Source of the DNA: an uncultured Cardiobacterium sp.
Lineage (GTDB): Bacteria; Pseudomonadota; Gammaproteobacteria; Cardiobacteriales; Cardiobacteriaceae
Assembly (NCBI RefSeq): GCF_938028825.1
Contig: NZ_CALIZP010000011.1
Span: 1-52,686, forward strand
DNA: 52,686 nucleotides
Direction: 5' to 3'
The notes beneath the pieces are model-generated. The model saw only the letters and a program-made list of their open reading frames with translations. It did no database searches and had not been told where the DNA came from. Positions 31,538 to 40,701 of the stretch are shown here, in pieces; the stretch's first letter is position 1, and the number at the start of each line of letters is the position of its first letter. The position numbers and the translations under genes were made by a program.

Positions 31538-32995
31538 ATGTCTGCTTCAAACCCTACCCACAAATCCTTCCTCGGCCATCCGCGCCAGTTGTTCTCGCTG
31601 TTCAGCATCGAGATGTTCGAGCGTTTCTCCTTCTACGGGATGCAGGGCATCCTCATGATTTACCTTTATTACGCGGCGACCGAAGGCGGCCTCGGCATCG
31701 ACAAGACCGTCGCCGGCGGCATCATGGGCGCTTACGGCGGCAGCGTTTATCTCTCCACCATCCTCGGCGGCTGGGCGGCGGATCGCGTCCTCGGCGCGGA
31801 GCGCACCCTGTTCTATGCGGGCATCACGGTGATGCTCGGCCACATCGCCCTTGCCATCGTGCCAGGCGTGCCGGGGCTGATTTGCGGTCTGGTGCTGATT
31901 GCGCTTGGCAGCGGCGGGGTCAAGGCGTCTTCCAGCTCGATGGTCGGCGCGCTCTATGAAAACGACGAACTGCGCCCGCTGCGCGACGCCGGCTTCACCA
32001 TTTTCTACTTCGGCATCAACGTCGGCGGCTTTTTCGGCCCCATCATCACCGGCTGGCTGCAAACGACGCGCGGTTTCCACTACGGTTTCGGCGCGGCTGC
32101 CGTCGGCATGGCCATTGGTTTGCTGGTTTATACCATCGGCCGCCGCAACCTGCCGCGCACCGGCGCGCCGAACCCCCTGCCGCCGGACAGCATCAAGATT
32201 GCCGCCGCTGCCGTGCTGATAGTCTCGTCCTTCGTCGCCGGCGCGGTGTTTTTCAAAGAACTGCGGCTGGACAACTTCCCGACCGTGCTGCTCGTCGTGG
32301 TCATCTTCGCCGTTACCGGCTACTTCGTCCGCCTGATGAATGACGACAAAGTGGACGCCGAACACCGCCGCTACATCCTCGCCTACATCCCGCTCTTCTC
32401 CGCGATGTGCATCTTCTGGGCGCTGTGGTTCCAAATCTACACCGCCTTCACCGTCTATTTCGACGAAACCATGCTGGCAAAACGCACCATCGGCGATTTC
32501 GTCATCCCCGTGTCGTGGAAAGACTCGCTGCAAAGCCTGTGGGTCATCATCTTCTCCGGCGTGATGGCGGCGGTGTGGACCAAACTCGGCGCGCGCCAGC
32601 CGAAAACACCGCTGAAATTCGCGCTGTCGCTCTTCGTCCTCAGCCTGAGCTACCTCGTCTTCCTGCCCTTCCTCCTGAGCGGCACGGTGATGCCGCTTGT
32701 CATCCTCGCCATCGCGGTGCTGTTCAACACCCTCGCCGAACTGCTGCTCTCGCCCATTTCCCTCTCCTTCGTCACCCGCATCGCGCCGGAACACTTCAAG
32801 ACGCAGATGGTGGCGCTGAACTTCCTCAGCCTCTCGCTCGGCTTCACCCTCGGCGGCAAATACTTCGCCGTCTGCTACCGGGCGGACAGCCCCGCCGGCT
32901 TCTACGCCCTCACCGCGCTGATCGCCATCGCCACCGGCCTCGTGCTGCTGGTACTGGTGCCGCTATTGAACAAAATGCTCAAAGGGGCGGAATAA
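31538..32995 (+). CDS. POT-family proton-dependent oligopeptide transporter
   Basis: A 485-residue inner membrane protein with about 14 helices. The POT signature EMFERFSFYGMQ (ExxERFxYYG type) is at residues about 25-36, and GGWAADRVLGAERTLFYAG (helix 2-3 loop) and FYFGINVGGFFGP (PTR2 motif) follow. It imports di- and tripeptides with protons. Start ATG 31538 has GGGAG eight bases upstream; 14 upstream in-frame codons are not needed. The next gene encodes an Xaa-Pro aminopeptidase, so uptake and breakdown of peptides are adjacent. Confidence 0.95.
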   Translation: MSASNPTHKSFLGHPRQLFSLFSIEMFERFSFYGMQGILMIYLYYAATEGGLGIDKTVAGGIMGAYGGSVYLSTILGGWAADRVLGAERTLFYAGITVMLGHIALAIVPGVPGLICGLVLIALGSGGVKASSSSMVGALYENDELRPLRDAGFTIFYFGINVGGFFGPIITGWLQTTRGFHYGFGAAAVGMAIGLLVYTIGRRNLPRTGAPNPLPPDSIKIAAAAVLIVSSFVAGAVFFKELRLDNFPTVLLVVVIFAVTGYFVRLMNDDKVDAEHRRYILAYIPLFSAMCIFWALWFQIYTAFTVYFDETMLAKRTIGDFVIPVSWKDSLQSLWVIIFSGVMAAVWTKLGARQPKTPLKFALSLFVLSLSYLVFLPFLLSGTVMPLVILAIAVLFNTLAELLLSPISLSFVTRIAPEHFKTQMVALNFLSLSLGFTLGGKYFAVCYRADSPAGFYALTALIAIATGLVLLVLVPLLNKMLKGAE

Positions 32996-33100
32996 CCGCT
33001 TGCAAAAGCGCCAGGCAGGACAACTGCGGGCTTCCCCGCACGACCCACACCGCCTGAGCGCGGCAAACTATTGCAAACATCAACACACACAGGAACACTC

Positions 33101-34891
33101 ATGAACATCTACGCCAAACGCATCACCGCCCTGCGCGAACTCATGCAGCAACACCAGCTCGACGCCTGGGTCGCGCCTTCCGCCGACCCGCACCTCTCCG
33201 AATACCTGCCCGACCACTGGCAGACGCGGCGTTGGCTCTCCGGCTTCACCGGCTCCGTGCCGACGCTTATCGTCACCGCCGGGCGCGCCGAACTGTGGGC
33301 GGACAGCCGCTACTGGGAACAGGCGACGCAGCAACTTGCCGGCAGCGGCATCGAATTACAAAAACTCGGCTCCGGCCGCACCCACATTGACGCACTCGCC
33401 GACTACCTGCCGCAGGGTGCCGTCGTCGGCATCGCCGCCGATATGCTCTCGCTTAGCGCCAAGCGGCAGATGGAAGCCGCCTTCGCCGCGAAAAACATCC
33501 GCGTGAACCACAACCACGACCTGATGAACGACCTCTGGCACGACCGTCCGGCGCTGCCCAAAGCGGCAATTTACCCGCACGACCCCGCCTTCGTCCCCGA
33601 AAACGCCGCCGCCAAACTCGCCCGCGTCCGCGCCGCCATGCAAGAAAAAGGCGCCACGCACCACCTCATCTCATCACTGGACGACATCGCCTGGCTCACC
33701 AACCTGCGCGGCAGCGACGTCCCCTACAACCCCGTCTTCCTCGCCTACCTGCACATCGGCGAGCACGACACCACCCTCTACGTGGACGCCGCCAAACTCA
33801 CCCCCGCCGCCACCGCGACCCTCACCGCAGCCAGCATCGGCATCGCCCCCTACGACGCCATTCATGACGCCGTCGGCAAACTCGGCGGCAGCCTGCTGCT
33901 CAACCCCGAAAAAACCGCCGTCAGCACCCTGCGCCGCCTGCCGCCCGACATCACCCTGATAGAAGCCATCAACCCCGGCACCCTTTTCAAGGCCTGCAAA
34001 CACGACGGCGAAATCGCCCACACCCGCGACGCCATGGTGCAGGACGGCGCGGCACTGTGCGGCTTCTTCGCCGAACTCGAAGCGCGCCTCGGCGCCGGCG
34101 AAACCCTCACCGAACTCGACGTGGACGACCTCCTCCTCGCCCACCGCAGCGCCCAACCGCACTTCATCTCGCCCAGCTTCGGCACCATCGCCGCCTACAA
34201 CGAAAACGCCGCCCTGCCGCATTACAGCGCCACCCGCGAACACCACAGCACCATCGGCCGCGACGGCCTGCTGCTCATCGACTCCGGCGGCCAATACCAA
34301 AACGGCACCACCGACATCACCCGCGTCATCGCCATCGGCACACCCGCCGCCGCCATGCAGCGCGACTACACCCTGGTGCTGAAAGCGCACATCGCCCTCG
34401 CCGAAGCCATCTTCCCCGAAAACATCGCCGCGCCGCTTTTGGACGCCATCTGCCGCGTACCGATGTGGCGCGAACAGTGCGATTACGGCCACGGCACCGG
34501 CCACGGCGTCGGCTACTTCCTGAACGTCCACGAAGGCCCGCAAGTCCTCTCCTACCACGCACCCATCCACGGCGCGAGCGGCATGAAAGCGGGCATGATC
34601 ACCTCGAACGAACCGGGACTGTACCGCCCCGGGCAGTGGGGCATCCGCATCGAAAACCTCGTCGTCAACCGCCGCGTCGCCCAACCGGCGGAGACCGCCT
34701 TCGGCCACTACCTCTACTTTGAAACCCTGACCCTCTGCCCGATCGACACCCGCCTCATCGACAAAACCCTGCTCACCGAGGCAGAAAAACACTGGCTGAA
34801 TGCCTACCACGCCCGCGTCCGCGACAAACTCGCGCCACACACCAAAGGTGCGGCCCACGACTGGCTCATCAAAAACACCGAAGCGATTTAA
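33101..34891 (+). CDS. Xaa-Pro aminopeptidase (aminopeptidase P, long form)
   Basis: A 596-residue cytosolic metallopeptidase of the M24B family, of the three-domain type also found in eukaryotes. Two creatinase-like N-terminal domains precede the pita-bread catalytic domain (residues about 310-530). Metal ligands are visible: Asp in LLIDSGGQY, Asp in GTTDITRV, His in GTGHGVGYFLNVHEGP, Glu in TSNEPGLY and Glu in IRIENLVV. A C-terminal domain follows. It removes N-terminal residues before proline. AGGAAC precedes the ATG. Confidence 0.95.
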   Translation: MNIYAKRITALRELMQQHQLDAWVAPSADPHLSEYLPDHWQTRRWLSGFTGSVPTLIVTAGRAELWADSRYWEQATQQLAGSGIELQKLGSGRTHIDALADYLPQGAVVGIAADMLSLSAKRQMEAAFAAKNIRVNHNHDLMNDLWHDRPALPKAAIYPHDPAFVPENAAAKLARVRAAMQEKGATHHLISSLDDIAWLTNLRGSDVPYNPVFLAYLHIGEHDTTLYVDAAKLTPAATATLTAASIGIAPYDAIHDAVGKLGGSLLLNPEKTAVSTLRRLPPDITLIEAINPGTLFKACKHDGEIAHTRDAMVQDGAALCGFFAELEARLGAGETLTELDVDDLLLAHRSAQPHFISPSFGTIAAYNENAALPHYSATREHHSTIGRDGLLLIDSGGQYQNGTTDITRVIAIGTPAAAMQRDYTLVLKAHIALAEAIFPENIAAPLLDAICRVPMWREQCDYGHGTGHGVGYFLNVHEGPQVLSYHAPIHGASGMKAGMITSNEPGLYRPGQWGIRIENLVVNRRVAQPAETAFGHYLYFETLTLCPIDTRLIDKTLLTEAEKHWLNAYHARVRDKLAPHTKGAAHDWLIKNTEAI

Positions 34892-35242
34892 CACAAAAAA
34901 CCTCCCCGCAGCCGCCGACGGGTTTGGTATTTACGCCGCTTGGTGGCTGCCCGGACATAGCCCACCGCATGAACATTTGCCCGCACCGGCGGGCTTTTTT
35001 TACGAAAGCACCGCCTGAAAGAGTGAAATCCACGCCATCCAAGCGGGAATGCAGCGGGAGTGGCGGCAGCACAGCGGGCGAAAAACGCCATAAACCTGCC
35101 ATGCGGAACGAAATAAAAAGATAGTAAGAAAAAACAAAGACTAGTGAAAAATTGAGAAAACTGTCGTATCAAAATGCGGATTTCACGTTACAACCATCGG
35201 GAATAGCGTTAAAATACACAAAACCTAACAGGAGAAAATCTC
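34892..35242. other. Intergenic region with palindromic element, terminator and aspA leader
   Basis: In these 351 bases there is no credible gene. A palindromic element lies at 34921-34953 (minus: QPPSGVNT when read). A terminator is at 34977-35001. The segment 35100-35240 is AT-rich; TAAAAT at 35210-35215 may be the aspA -10, with no strong -35. Confidence 0.55.
34977..35001 (+). terminator. Terminator after the aminopeptidase gene
   Basis: GCCCGC and GCGGGC pair around a 4-base loop, followed by seven T residues. Confidence 0.85.
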
Positions 35243-36637
35243 ATGACAACAACACGACGTGAACATGACTTACTCGGCGAGCGCGATGTCCCCGTCGACG
35301 CCTACTACGGCATCCAGACCCTGCGTGCCCTGGAAAACTTCAACATCACCGGCGTGCACCTTGACCAGTTCAGCACCTTCATCAACGCCTTCGCGCAAGT
35401 GAAAAAAGCCGCTGCCCTCGCCAACCACGAAGTCGGTGTGCTGGACGGCAAAATCAAAGACGCCATCTGCGCCGCCTGCGACGAAATCATCAGCGGCAAA
35501 CTGCACGACCAGTTCCTGGTGGACATGATCCAGGGCGGGGCGGGCACCTCCACCAACATGAACGCCAACGAAGTCATCGCCAACCGTGCGCTGGAAATCC
35601 TCGGCCACAAAAAAGGCGAATACGAGTACTGCCACCCGAACAACCACGTCAACAAATCGCAATCCACCAACGACGCCTACCCGACTGCGCTGCACGTCGC
35701 CCTTGACAGCTACATCGAGCGCCTCATCGGCTCGCTGCAAAAACTGCACGACAGCTTCGCCCGCAAGAGCAAAGAATTCGGCGACAAACTGAAAATGGGC
35801 CGCACCCACCTGCAAGACGCCGTGCCGATGACCGCCGGACAAGAATTCAACGCCTTCGCGACCATGATCGCGACCGAAATCGAGCGCCTGGACGAACCGC
35901 GCCGCCGCCTCTACGAAATGAACATGGGCGCGACCGCCATCGGCACCGGCCTGAATGCCCCGGCTGGCTACATCCCCGCCTGCGAGCGGCATCTCGCTGC
36001 CGTGACCGGCAAACCCTACAAAACCGCGCAAGACCTCATCCAGGCAACGCAGGACACCAGCGCCTACGTCCACCTCTCCGGCAACCTGCGCCTGATTGCC
36101 ACCCGCCTCTCGAAAATCGCCAACGACCTGCGCTTCCTCAGCTCCGGTCCACGCGCAGGGCTGGCGAACTACATCCTGCCGGACAGACAGCCGGGCAGCT
36201 CCATCATGCCGGGCAAAATCAACCCGGTCATCCCGGAAGTCGTGAACCAGACCTGCTTCCACGTCATGGGCATAGACCACAGCATCGCGCTCGCCTCCGA
36301 AGCGGGACAACTGCAACTGAACGTGTTTGAGCCGGTCATTACCTTCAACCTCTTCACCGCGATGGTCATGCTTTCCCGCGCCTGCGAAACCTTCGCCGAA
36401 AAATGCATTGACGGCATACAGCTCAACGAAGCGCACTGCCGCGAACAAGTGCTGTCGAACATCGGCCTCGTTACCGCACTCAACCCCTACATCGGCTACG
36501 AAAAATCCTCCGACATCGCCAAAACCGCAAAACGCACCGGCGGCTCGGTGTACGACATCGTGCTGGAAAAAGGCTACCTCAGCAAAGACGAACTCGACAA
36601 AATCATCGCCCCGGAAAACATGGTGTATCCGAAATAA
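35243..36637 (+). CDS. aspA: Aspartate ammonia-lyase
   Basis: A 464-residue cytosolic enzyme that converts aspartate to fumarate and ammonia. The superfamily signature GSSIMPGKINPVIPE (about residues 318-332) carries the catalytic serine, and GGAGTSTNMNANEVIANRA, HVNKSQSTND and GRTHLQDAVPMT form the other active-site regions. The GRTHLQDAVPMTAGQEF variant favours AspA over FumC. AGGAG precedes the ATG. Confidence 0.95.
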   Translation: MTTTRREHDLLGERDVPVDAYYGIQTLRALENFNITGVHLDQFSTFINAFAQVKKAAALANHEVGVLDGKIKDAICAACDEIISGKLHDQFLVDMIQGGAGTSTNMNANEVIANRALEILGHKKGEYEYCHPNNHVNKSQSTNDAYPTALHVALDSYIERLIGSLQKLHDSFARKSKEFGDKLKMGRTHLQDAVPMTAGQEFNAFATMIATEIERLDEPRRRLYEMNMGATAIGTGLNAPAGYIPACERHLAAVTGKPYKTAQDLIQATQDTSAYVHLSGNLRLIATRLSKIANDLRFLSSGPRAGLANYILPDRQPGSSIMPGKINPVIPEVVNQTCFHVMGIDHSIALASEAGQLQLNVFEPVITFNLFTAMVMLSRACETFAEKCIDGIQLNEAHCREQVLSNIGLVTALNPYIGYEKSSDIAKTAKRTGGSVYDIVLEKGYLSKDELDKIIAPENMVYPK

Positions 36638-36664
36638 CCCGACATCCATAGCCGCCTGAAATGG

Positions 36665-36693
36665 CAAGCCCCGCCCCGGCGGGGCTTTTTTAT
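36665..36693 (+). terminator. Terminator after aspA
   Basis: AAGCCCCGC and GCGGGGCTT form a perfect stem with a short loop, followed by six T residues. Confidence 0.9.
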
Positions 36694-36923
36694 GCCAATC
36701 TCTTTTGCACGCTCCAATCGCTGAGTTAGTGTGGAAGCGCCCACATGACATCCGCCAGCTGCCGCTGGGCATCAAGGGTTTTCATCTGCGTCATCAAGCC
36801 GCATGGTTGTTGGGTTGCGAGTTCTGATTCGAGTGTGCGTCAAGCGGGACAAATGCCGGCTCCGCCAAGCGGGCGGTCCGTCCTGGCCGAGGGGGAACCG
36901 GTTTTGCAAATAATCATGGAAAC

Positions 36924-37054
36924 TGTGGATTTCCCACTTTGTTTCTGCAATTCCTTGTGGCTATAATGTGCATATCGTGTTGCAACATGTGGATAACAAC
37001 CAATTGCATCCACATTTTTAACCGCTGCCGTTTGCCTTGCAGGCGGTTATCCCC
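36924..37054. promoter_or_regulatory. Cluster of DnaA-box-like 9-mers around the phnD promoter
   Basis: TGTGGATTT (36924-36932), TGTGGATAA (36988-36996, a perfect DnaA box in reverse), GCATCCACA (37007-37015 region) and TTATCCCCT (about 37046-37054) lie within 131 bases. The second and third also form a perfect 8-base inverted repeat, ATGTGGAT / ATCCACAT, at 36987-36994 and 37008-37015. Confidence 0.5.
36939..36967 (+). promoter_or_regulatory. Sigma-70 promoter for the phn transporter operon
   Basis: TTGTTT and TATAAT are separated by 17 bases. No PhoB box (paired CTGTCAT) was recognised near it. Confidence 0.65.
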
Positions 37055-37127
37055 TTTCTTTCAGGCGCCATTCATGCCGCTAGTCCTGAAAGTCTGGTCA
37101 TTCCCCATAACAATTCTGGAGCAAATG

Positions 37128-38138
37128 ATGCACCCTCATGCCCATCACAATGTGATACCGATGTTTCGTTTCAGCCTGATTGCCGCCGCAGGACTGTTTG
37201 CCGCTTCGGCACCGGCGCAGGATGCCTGTCCGCACCGTGGCGATCTCGATGCGATTTACTGCGATGCCAACAAGGATATGGTCGCCGATCCGCCGACCGA
37301 TCCCAAAAAATTCCGCGACCCGAAAACGCTGATTTTCGCCTTCACGCCGGTGGAAGACCCGACAGTCTATGAAAAACTTTTCCAGCCGTTCATGGGGCAT
37401 TTGTCGCAATGCGTCGGCCGTAAGACGGTATTCTTCGCCGTGCAATCGAACTCGGCAGAAATTGAAGCGATGCGCTCCGGCCGCCTGCACATCGCCGCCT
37501 TCTCGACCGGCCCGACCAATTTCGCGGTCAATATCGCCGGTGCCGTGCCGTTTGCCATCCGTGGCACGGAAAAGGGCCCGGAAGGTGTCGCCATCAAGAT
37601 GATTGTGCGCAAAGACAGCCCCTATAAAGAGCTGGCCGACCTGAAAGGCAAAAATGTCGCGCACACCTCGCCGTCTTCCAATACCGGCAACCTCGCACCG
37701 CGCGCCCTGTTTTCAGAGCTCGGCCTCACACCGGACAAGGATTACAAGGTGGTCTATTCCGGCAAACACGACCAGTCCATCCTTGGCGTGAAGTCAGGCG
37801 ACTATGACGCTGCCCCGGTCGCGAGCGACGTGCTGCAACACATGACGGAACGCGGCGTGGTCGGTGCTGATGATTTCAATGTCCTCTACACCAGCGAGCT
37901 TTTCCCAACCGATGCCTATGCTTATGCGCACGATCTGGATCCGAAACTGGTGGAAAAGATCAAAGAATGTTTCTTTGAGTACCGCATTCCGCCGGAAATG
38001 GCGAAAGGCTTGGGCGGCGACCGCTTCCTCCCCGCCAATTATCAGAAAGACTGGGAATTGGTGCGCAAGGTTGCCATTGCCGCCGGGCAGAGCCTGAACC
38101 GCAGTGGCTATGAAGCCGAAAACGCCAAGAAGAAATAA
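37128..38138 (+). CDS. phnD: Phosphonate/phosphite-type ABC transporter substrate-binding protein
   Basis: A 336-residue periplasmic binding protein. The signal peptide is residues about 12-31 (FRFSLIAAAGLFAASAPAQ) after a histidine-rich start. FAFTPVEDP near the mature N-terminus, SGRLHIAAFSTGPTNFAV and the ligand loop HTSPSSNTGNLAPRALF are PhnD-family features. Start ATG 37128 (or 37125) is chosen for GGAG six bases upstream; ATG 37161 would also keep the signal but has no ribosome binding site. The ligand (aminoethylphosphonate, phosphite or another oxyanion) cannot be told from sequence; no C-P lyase genes are present. Confidence 0.9.
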   Translation: MHPHAHHNVIPMFRFSLIAAAGLFAASAPAQDACPHRGDLDAIYCDANKDMVADPPTDPKKFRDPKTLIFAFTPVEDPTVYEKLFQPFMGHLSQCVGRKTVFFAVQSNSAEIEAMRSGRLHIAAFSTGPTNFAVNIAGAVPFAIRGTEKGPEGVAIKMIVRKDSPYKELADLKGKNVAHTSPSSNTGNLAPRALFSELGLTPDKDYKVVYSGKHDQSILGVKSGDYDAAPVASDVLQHMTERGVVGADDFNVLYTSELFPTDAYAYAHDLDPKLVEKIKECFFEYRIPPEMAKGLGGDRFLPANYQKDWELVRKVAIAAGQSLNRSGYEAENAKKK

Positions 38139-38177
38139 GCCATAAACGGACGGGATTATGAATAAACGGGTAGAACT

Positions 38178-38936
38178 ATGAGCGCCGTGTTGCAAATCAG
38201 CGGCCTGACCAAGGCCTACAAGCCCGGTGCGCCGGTACTGAAAGGCATCGACCTGACGTTTGCGGGCAGCGGCCTGACAGCGATTATCGGCCCTTCCGGG
38301 ACGGGGAAATCGACGCTGATCCGCATCATCAACCGCCTGATTGAACCCAGCGACGGCTCGATTCTCTTCAAAGGGGAAGAGCTTTCCCATATAAGAGGGC
38401 GCGCGCTGCGCGAAGCACGGCGGCGCATCGGCATGGTCTTTCAGGAATATAACCTCGTTGAACGCCTGTCCGTCATGGAAAACCTGCTCACCGGCCGCTT
38501 GGGCTATGTATCGCCGCTCAACGCCTGGCTGCGCCGCTTCCCCACCGAAGATATTGCCTACGCCTACCGCCTGCTCGACATTGTCGGGCTGGCGGCTTTT
38601 GCCAACCAGCGCGCCGACAGTCTCTCCGGCGGGCAACGGCAGCGCGTCGGCATCGCCCGTGCCCTGATGCAGCGTCCGGAAATCCTGCTCGCCGACGAGC
38701 CGACTTCTTCGCTTGACCCGAAAACTTCGGTGGAAATCATGGAATTGCTGAAATCGCAGGGCATGGATAACCAGATTCCGGTGCTGGTCAACATTCACGA
38801 TGTCAATTTGGCGCGCCGCTACGCCGACCGCATCGTCGGCATGACGGGCGGTAAGGTTGTTTTCGACGGCGCCCCCGCCACCCTGACCGATGCCGACCTG
38901 AACACGATTTACGGCGGCAAGGACTGGTTGCAATGA
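38178..38936 (+). CDS. phnC: Phosphonate-type ABC transporter ATPase
   Basis: A 252-residue ATP-binding subunit with Walker A GPSGTGKST (about 37-45), Q loop VFQEYNLV, signature LSGGQRQRVGIARAL, Walker B EILLADEPTSSLD and switch His in VNIHDVNLA. The QEYNLVERLSVMENLLTGRLG stretch is typical of PhnC. It lies 39 bases after phnD and overlaps phnE1 by ATGA. Confidence 0.95.
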   Translation: MSAVLQISGLTKAYKPGAPVLKGIDLTFAGSGLTAIIGPSGTGKSTLIRIINRLIEPSDGSILFKGEELSHIRGRALREARRRIGMVFQEYNLVERLSVMENLLTGRLGYVSPLNAWLRRFPTEDIAYAYRLLDIVGLAAFANQRADSLSGGQRQRVGIARALMQRPEILLADEPTSSLDPKTSVEIMELLKSQGMDNQIPVLVNIHDVNLARRYADRIVGMTGGKVVFDGAPATLTDADLNTIYGGKDWLQ

Positions 38937-39745
38937 ACGCGCCAGCCAAGCCCACGCTCGCACCACCGCCTGCCAGCGTTCGCCCCTTCCACACCTCTTG
39001 GGGCGCGCGCCTGCTCGCGCTGGCACTCGTCATTTACGCCTTCTACGCGCTGGGGCAGCTCGATTTCTCCGCCGAACGCTTTATTAAGGGTATCGACAAC
39101 GGTGGCCGCTTCCTGGCGCGCATGTTCCCGCCTAACTTCAAAGACTGGCAGCAACTGCTCACCGGTCTGGTGGAAAGCCTGCAAATCGCGGTGCTGGCGA
39201 CTTTCTTCGGTGTGCTGCTTTCCCTGCCTATCGCCATCCTCGGCGCGCGCAACCTGATGCCCGCCTGGGCGACTTGGCCGGCGCGTTTCGTCGTTACCTT
39301 CTGCCGCGCCTTCAACCCGGTCATCGTCGCCATCATCTTCATCAAGGCCGTCGGCTTCGGCCCGCTCGCCGGTATCCTTGCGCTGATCGTTGCCTCCGTC
39401 GGCTTTGTCGGCAAACTGTTCATGGAAACCATCGAAGAGATTTCGATGAAGCAGATTGAAGCCGTGCGCGCGACGGGGGCACCTTTCCTTTCCGTCATTA
39501 CCTATGGCGTACTGCCGCAAGTGATGGCGCGCCTCATCGGCTTCTGTACCTACCAGCTCGACGCGAACCTGCGCAACTCGACCATGGTCGGCATCGTTGG
39601 CGCCGGCGGTATCGGCGGCACCCTCTTCGCCGCCTTCCAGCGCTTTGAATACGATTTTGTCCTCGCCATATTGCTTACCATCATCGCGGTCGTCCTCCTC
39701 GGCGAACTGGCCGCCAACGCGGTAAAACGGATCTTCAATGTCTGA
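38933..39745 (+). CDS. phnE: Phosphonate-type ABC transporter permease 1
   Basis: A 270-residue inner membrane permease with about six helices and a binding-protein-dependent transport domain (residues about 80-265). The coupling (EAA) loop is EAVRATGAPFLSVITYGVLPQ, near residue 180. GIVGAGGIGGTLF is a PhnE hallmark. The start overlaps phnC (ATGA) and the end overlaps the second permease by 8 bases. Confidence 0.94.
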   Translation: MNAPAKPTLAPPPASVRPFHTSWGARLLALALVIYAFYALGQLDFSAERFIKGIDNGGRFLARMFPPNFKDWQQLLTGLVESLQIAVLATFFGVLLSLPIAILGARNLMPAWATWPARFVVTFCRAFNPVIVAIIFIKAVGFGPLAGILALIVASVGFVGKLFMETIEEISMKQIEAVRATGAPFLSVITYGVLPQVMARLIGFCTYQLDANLRNSTMVGIVGAGGIGGTLFAAFQRFEYDFVLAILLTIIAVVLLGELAANAVKRIFNV

Positions 39746-40559
39746 AATGAACACCCCCAACCCCGCGCTTGCCGAACGCCTGTGGCAGCGGCACACCCTC
39801 GGGCAGAAACTCGCCCGCACCGCCTTCTGGCTGGGCATCGGCATCGCTGTGCTGCTGTCTTTGCGTAACATCAACGTCATCTGGGAATTTCTCTGGGACG
39901 CGCCGGAACAAATGCTCGACATGGTGCAGCGCATGTTCCCGCCCGATTACGCCTACTACCGCGTCGCGGTGCACACGGCGCTGATGGAAACCTTCCACAT
40001 CGCGACCCTCGGCACCATCTTCGCCCTCATCGCCGCCCTGCCGCTCTCCATCCTGGCCGCGCACAACCTCACGCCCAACCGGGGGTTGAACTTCCTTGCC
40101 AAGACGCTGCTCGTCGCCAGCCGTTCCGTGAACTCGCTCGTCTGGGCGCTGCTCTTTATCGCCGTCTTCGGCCCCGGCCCGCTGGCGGGTACTGCTGCTA
40201 TCGCCTGCCGCTCCGTCGGCTTTGTCGGCAAACTGCTCGGTGAAGCGCTGGAAGAAGTGCCACGCGGCCCCATCGAAGCGCTGAAAGCGGCGGGCGCGAC
40301 CCAAAGCAGCCAAATCCTTTACGGCTACTGGCCCGCCGTCAAACCCGCCTTCTGGTCAATCATGCTGCTGCGCTGGGACATCAACGTGCGCGAATCCTCG
40401 GTGCTCGGCCTGGTCGGCGCGGGCGGTATCGGCATGATCATGAACTCGGCCATCGACCTCTTCGAGTGGGACCGCGTTGCCGTCATCCTGCTGACCATCT
40501 TCGCCGTTGTCGTCATCGCCGAAATCGTCATCACCTACTTCCGCCGCCGCCTGATTTGA
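39738..40559 (+). CDS. phnE: Phosphonate-type ABC transporter permease 2
   Basis: A 273-residue permease paralogous to its neighbour. Helices, the coupling loop EALKAAGATQSSQILYGYWP and GLVGAGGIGMIMNSAIDLF are intact. Two adjacent phnE genes are common in phosphonate and phosphite importers, where the pore is likely a heterodimer. It is the last gene of the unit before the LysR gene. Confidence 0.94.
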   Translation: MSEMNTPNPALAERLWQRHTLGQKLARTAFWLGIGIAVLLSLRNINVIWEFLWDAPEQMLDMVQRMFPPDYAYYRVAVHTALMETFHIATLGTIFALIAALPLSILAAHNLTPNRGLNFLAKTLLVASRSVNSLVWALLFIAVFGPGPLAGTAAIACRSVGFVGKLLGEALEEVPRGPIEALKAAGATQSSQILYGYWPAVKPAFWSIMLLRWDINVRESSVLGLVGAGGIGMIMNSAIDLFEWDRVAVILLTIFAVVVIAEIVITYFRRRLI

Positions 40560-40591
40560 GCGGTTCATCGCACATTGCGCCGTATGCACAA

Positions 40592-40611
40592 AGACGTTGC
40601 CGGCAACGTCT
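40592..40611. repeat. 20-base perfect palindrome between phnE2 and the LysR gene
   Basis: The arms AGACGTTGCC and GGCAACGTCT are fully complementary with no loop. There is no T run, so it is more likely an operator or part of an element than a classical terminator. Confidence 0.7.
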
Positions 40612-40701
40612 CTACCGCCAAAATCCGGACCCGTCCGTCGGCATCCCTGCCGGCCCGCCGACCCCGCGCTATCATGCCGCCAGTCCCCCACGGAGCCCCG
40701 C

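Larger units (their letters stand above)
36694..37127. other. Long leader/intergenic region upstream of phnD
   Basis: These 434 bases hold no credible gene. The first part (36836-36880) has fragments of the GC-rich repeat (GCGTCAAGCGGG, CCGCCAAGCGGGCGG). The second part is AT-richer and holds a promoter and several TGTGGAT sequences. The distance from the promoter to the chosen start gives a leader of about 155 bases. Confidence 0.5.

Noticed and set aside
35270..36775. 500-codon minus-strand frame opposite aspA
   Set aside because: Shadow of aspA; no motif, and codons mirror those of the conserved enzyme.
36924..37054. Possible replication origin at the DnaA-like boxes
   Set aside because: No AT-rich unwinding region, no dnaA, dnaN, rpmH or mnmG nearby, and the sequence lies in a promoter and leader of a transport operon.
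37071..37160. Longer phnD reading frame starting near 36939
   Set aside because: It overlaps the promoter and leader, lacks a ribosome binding site, and would bury the signal peptide.
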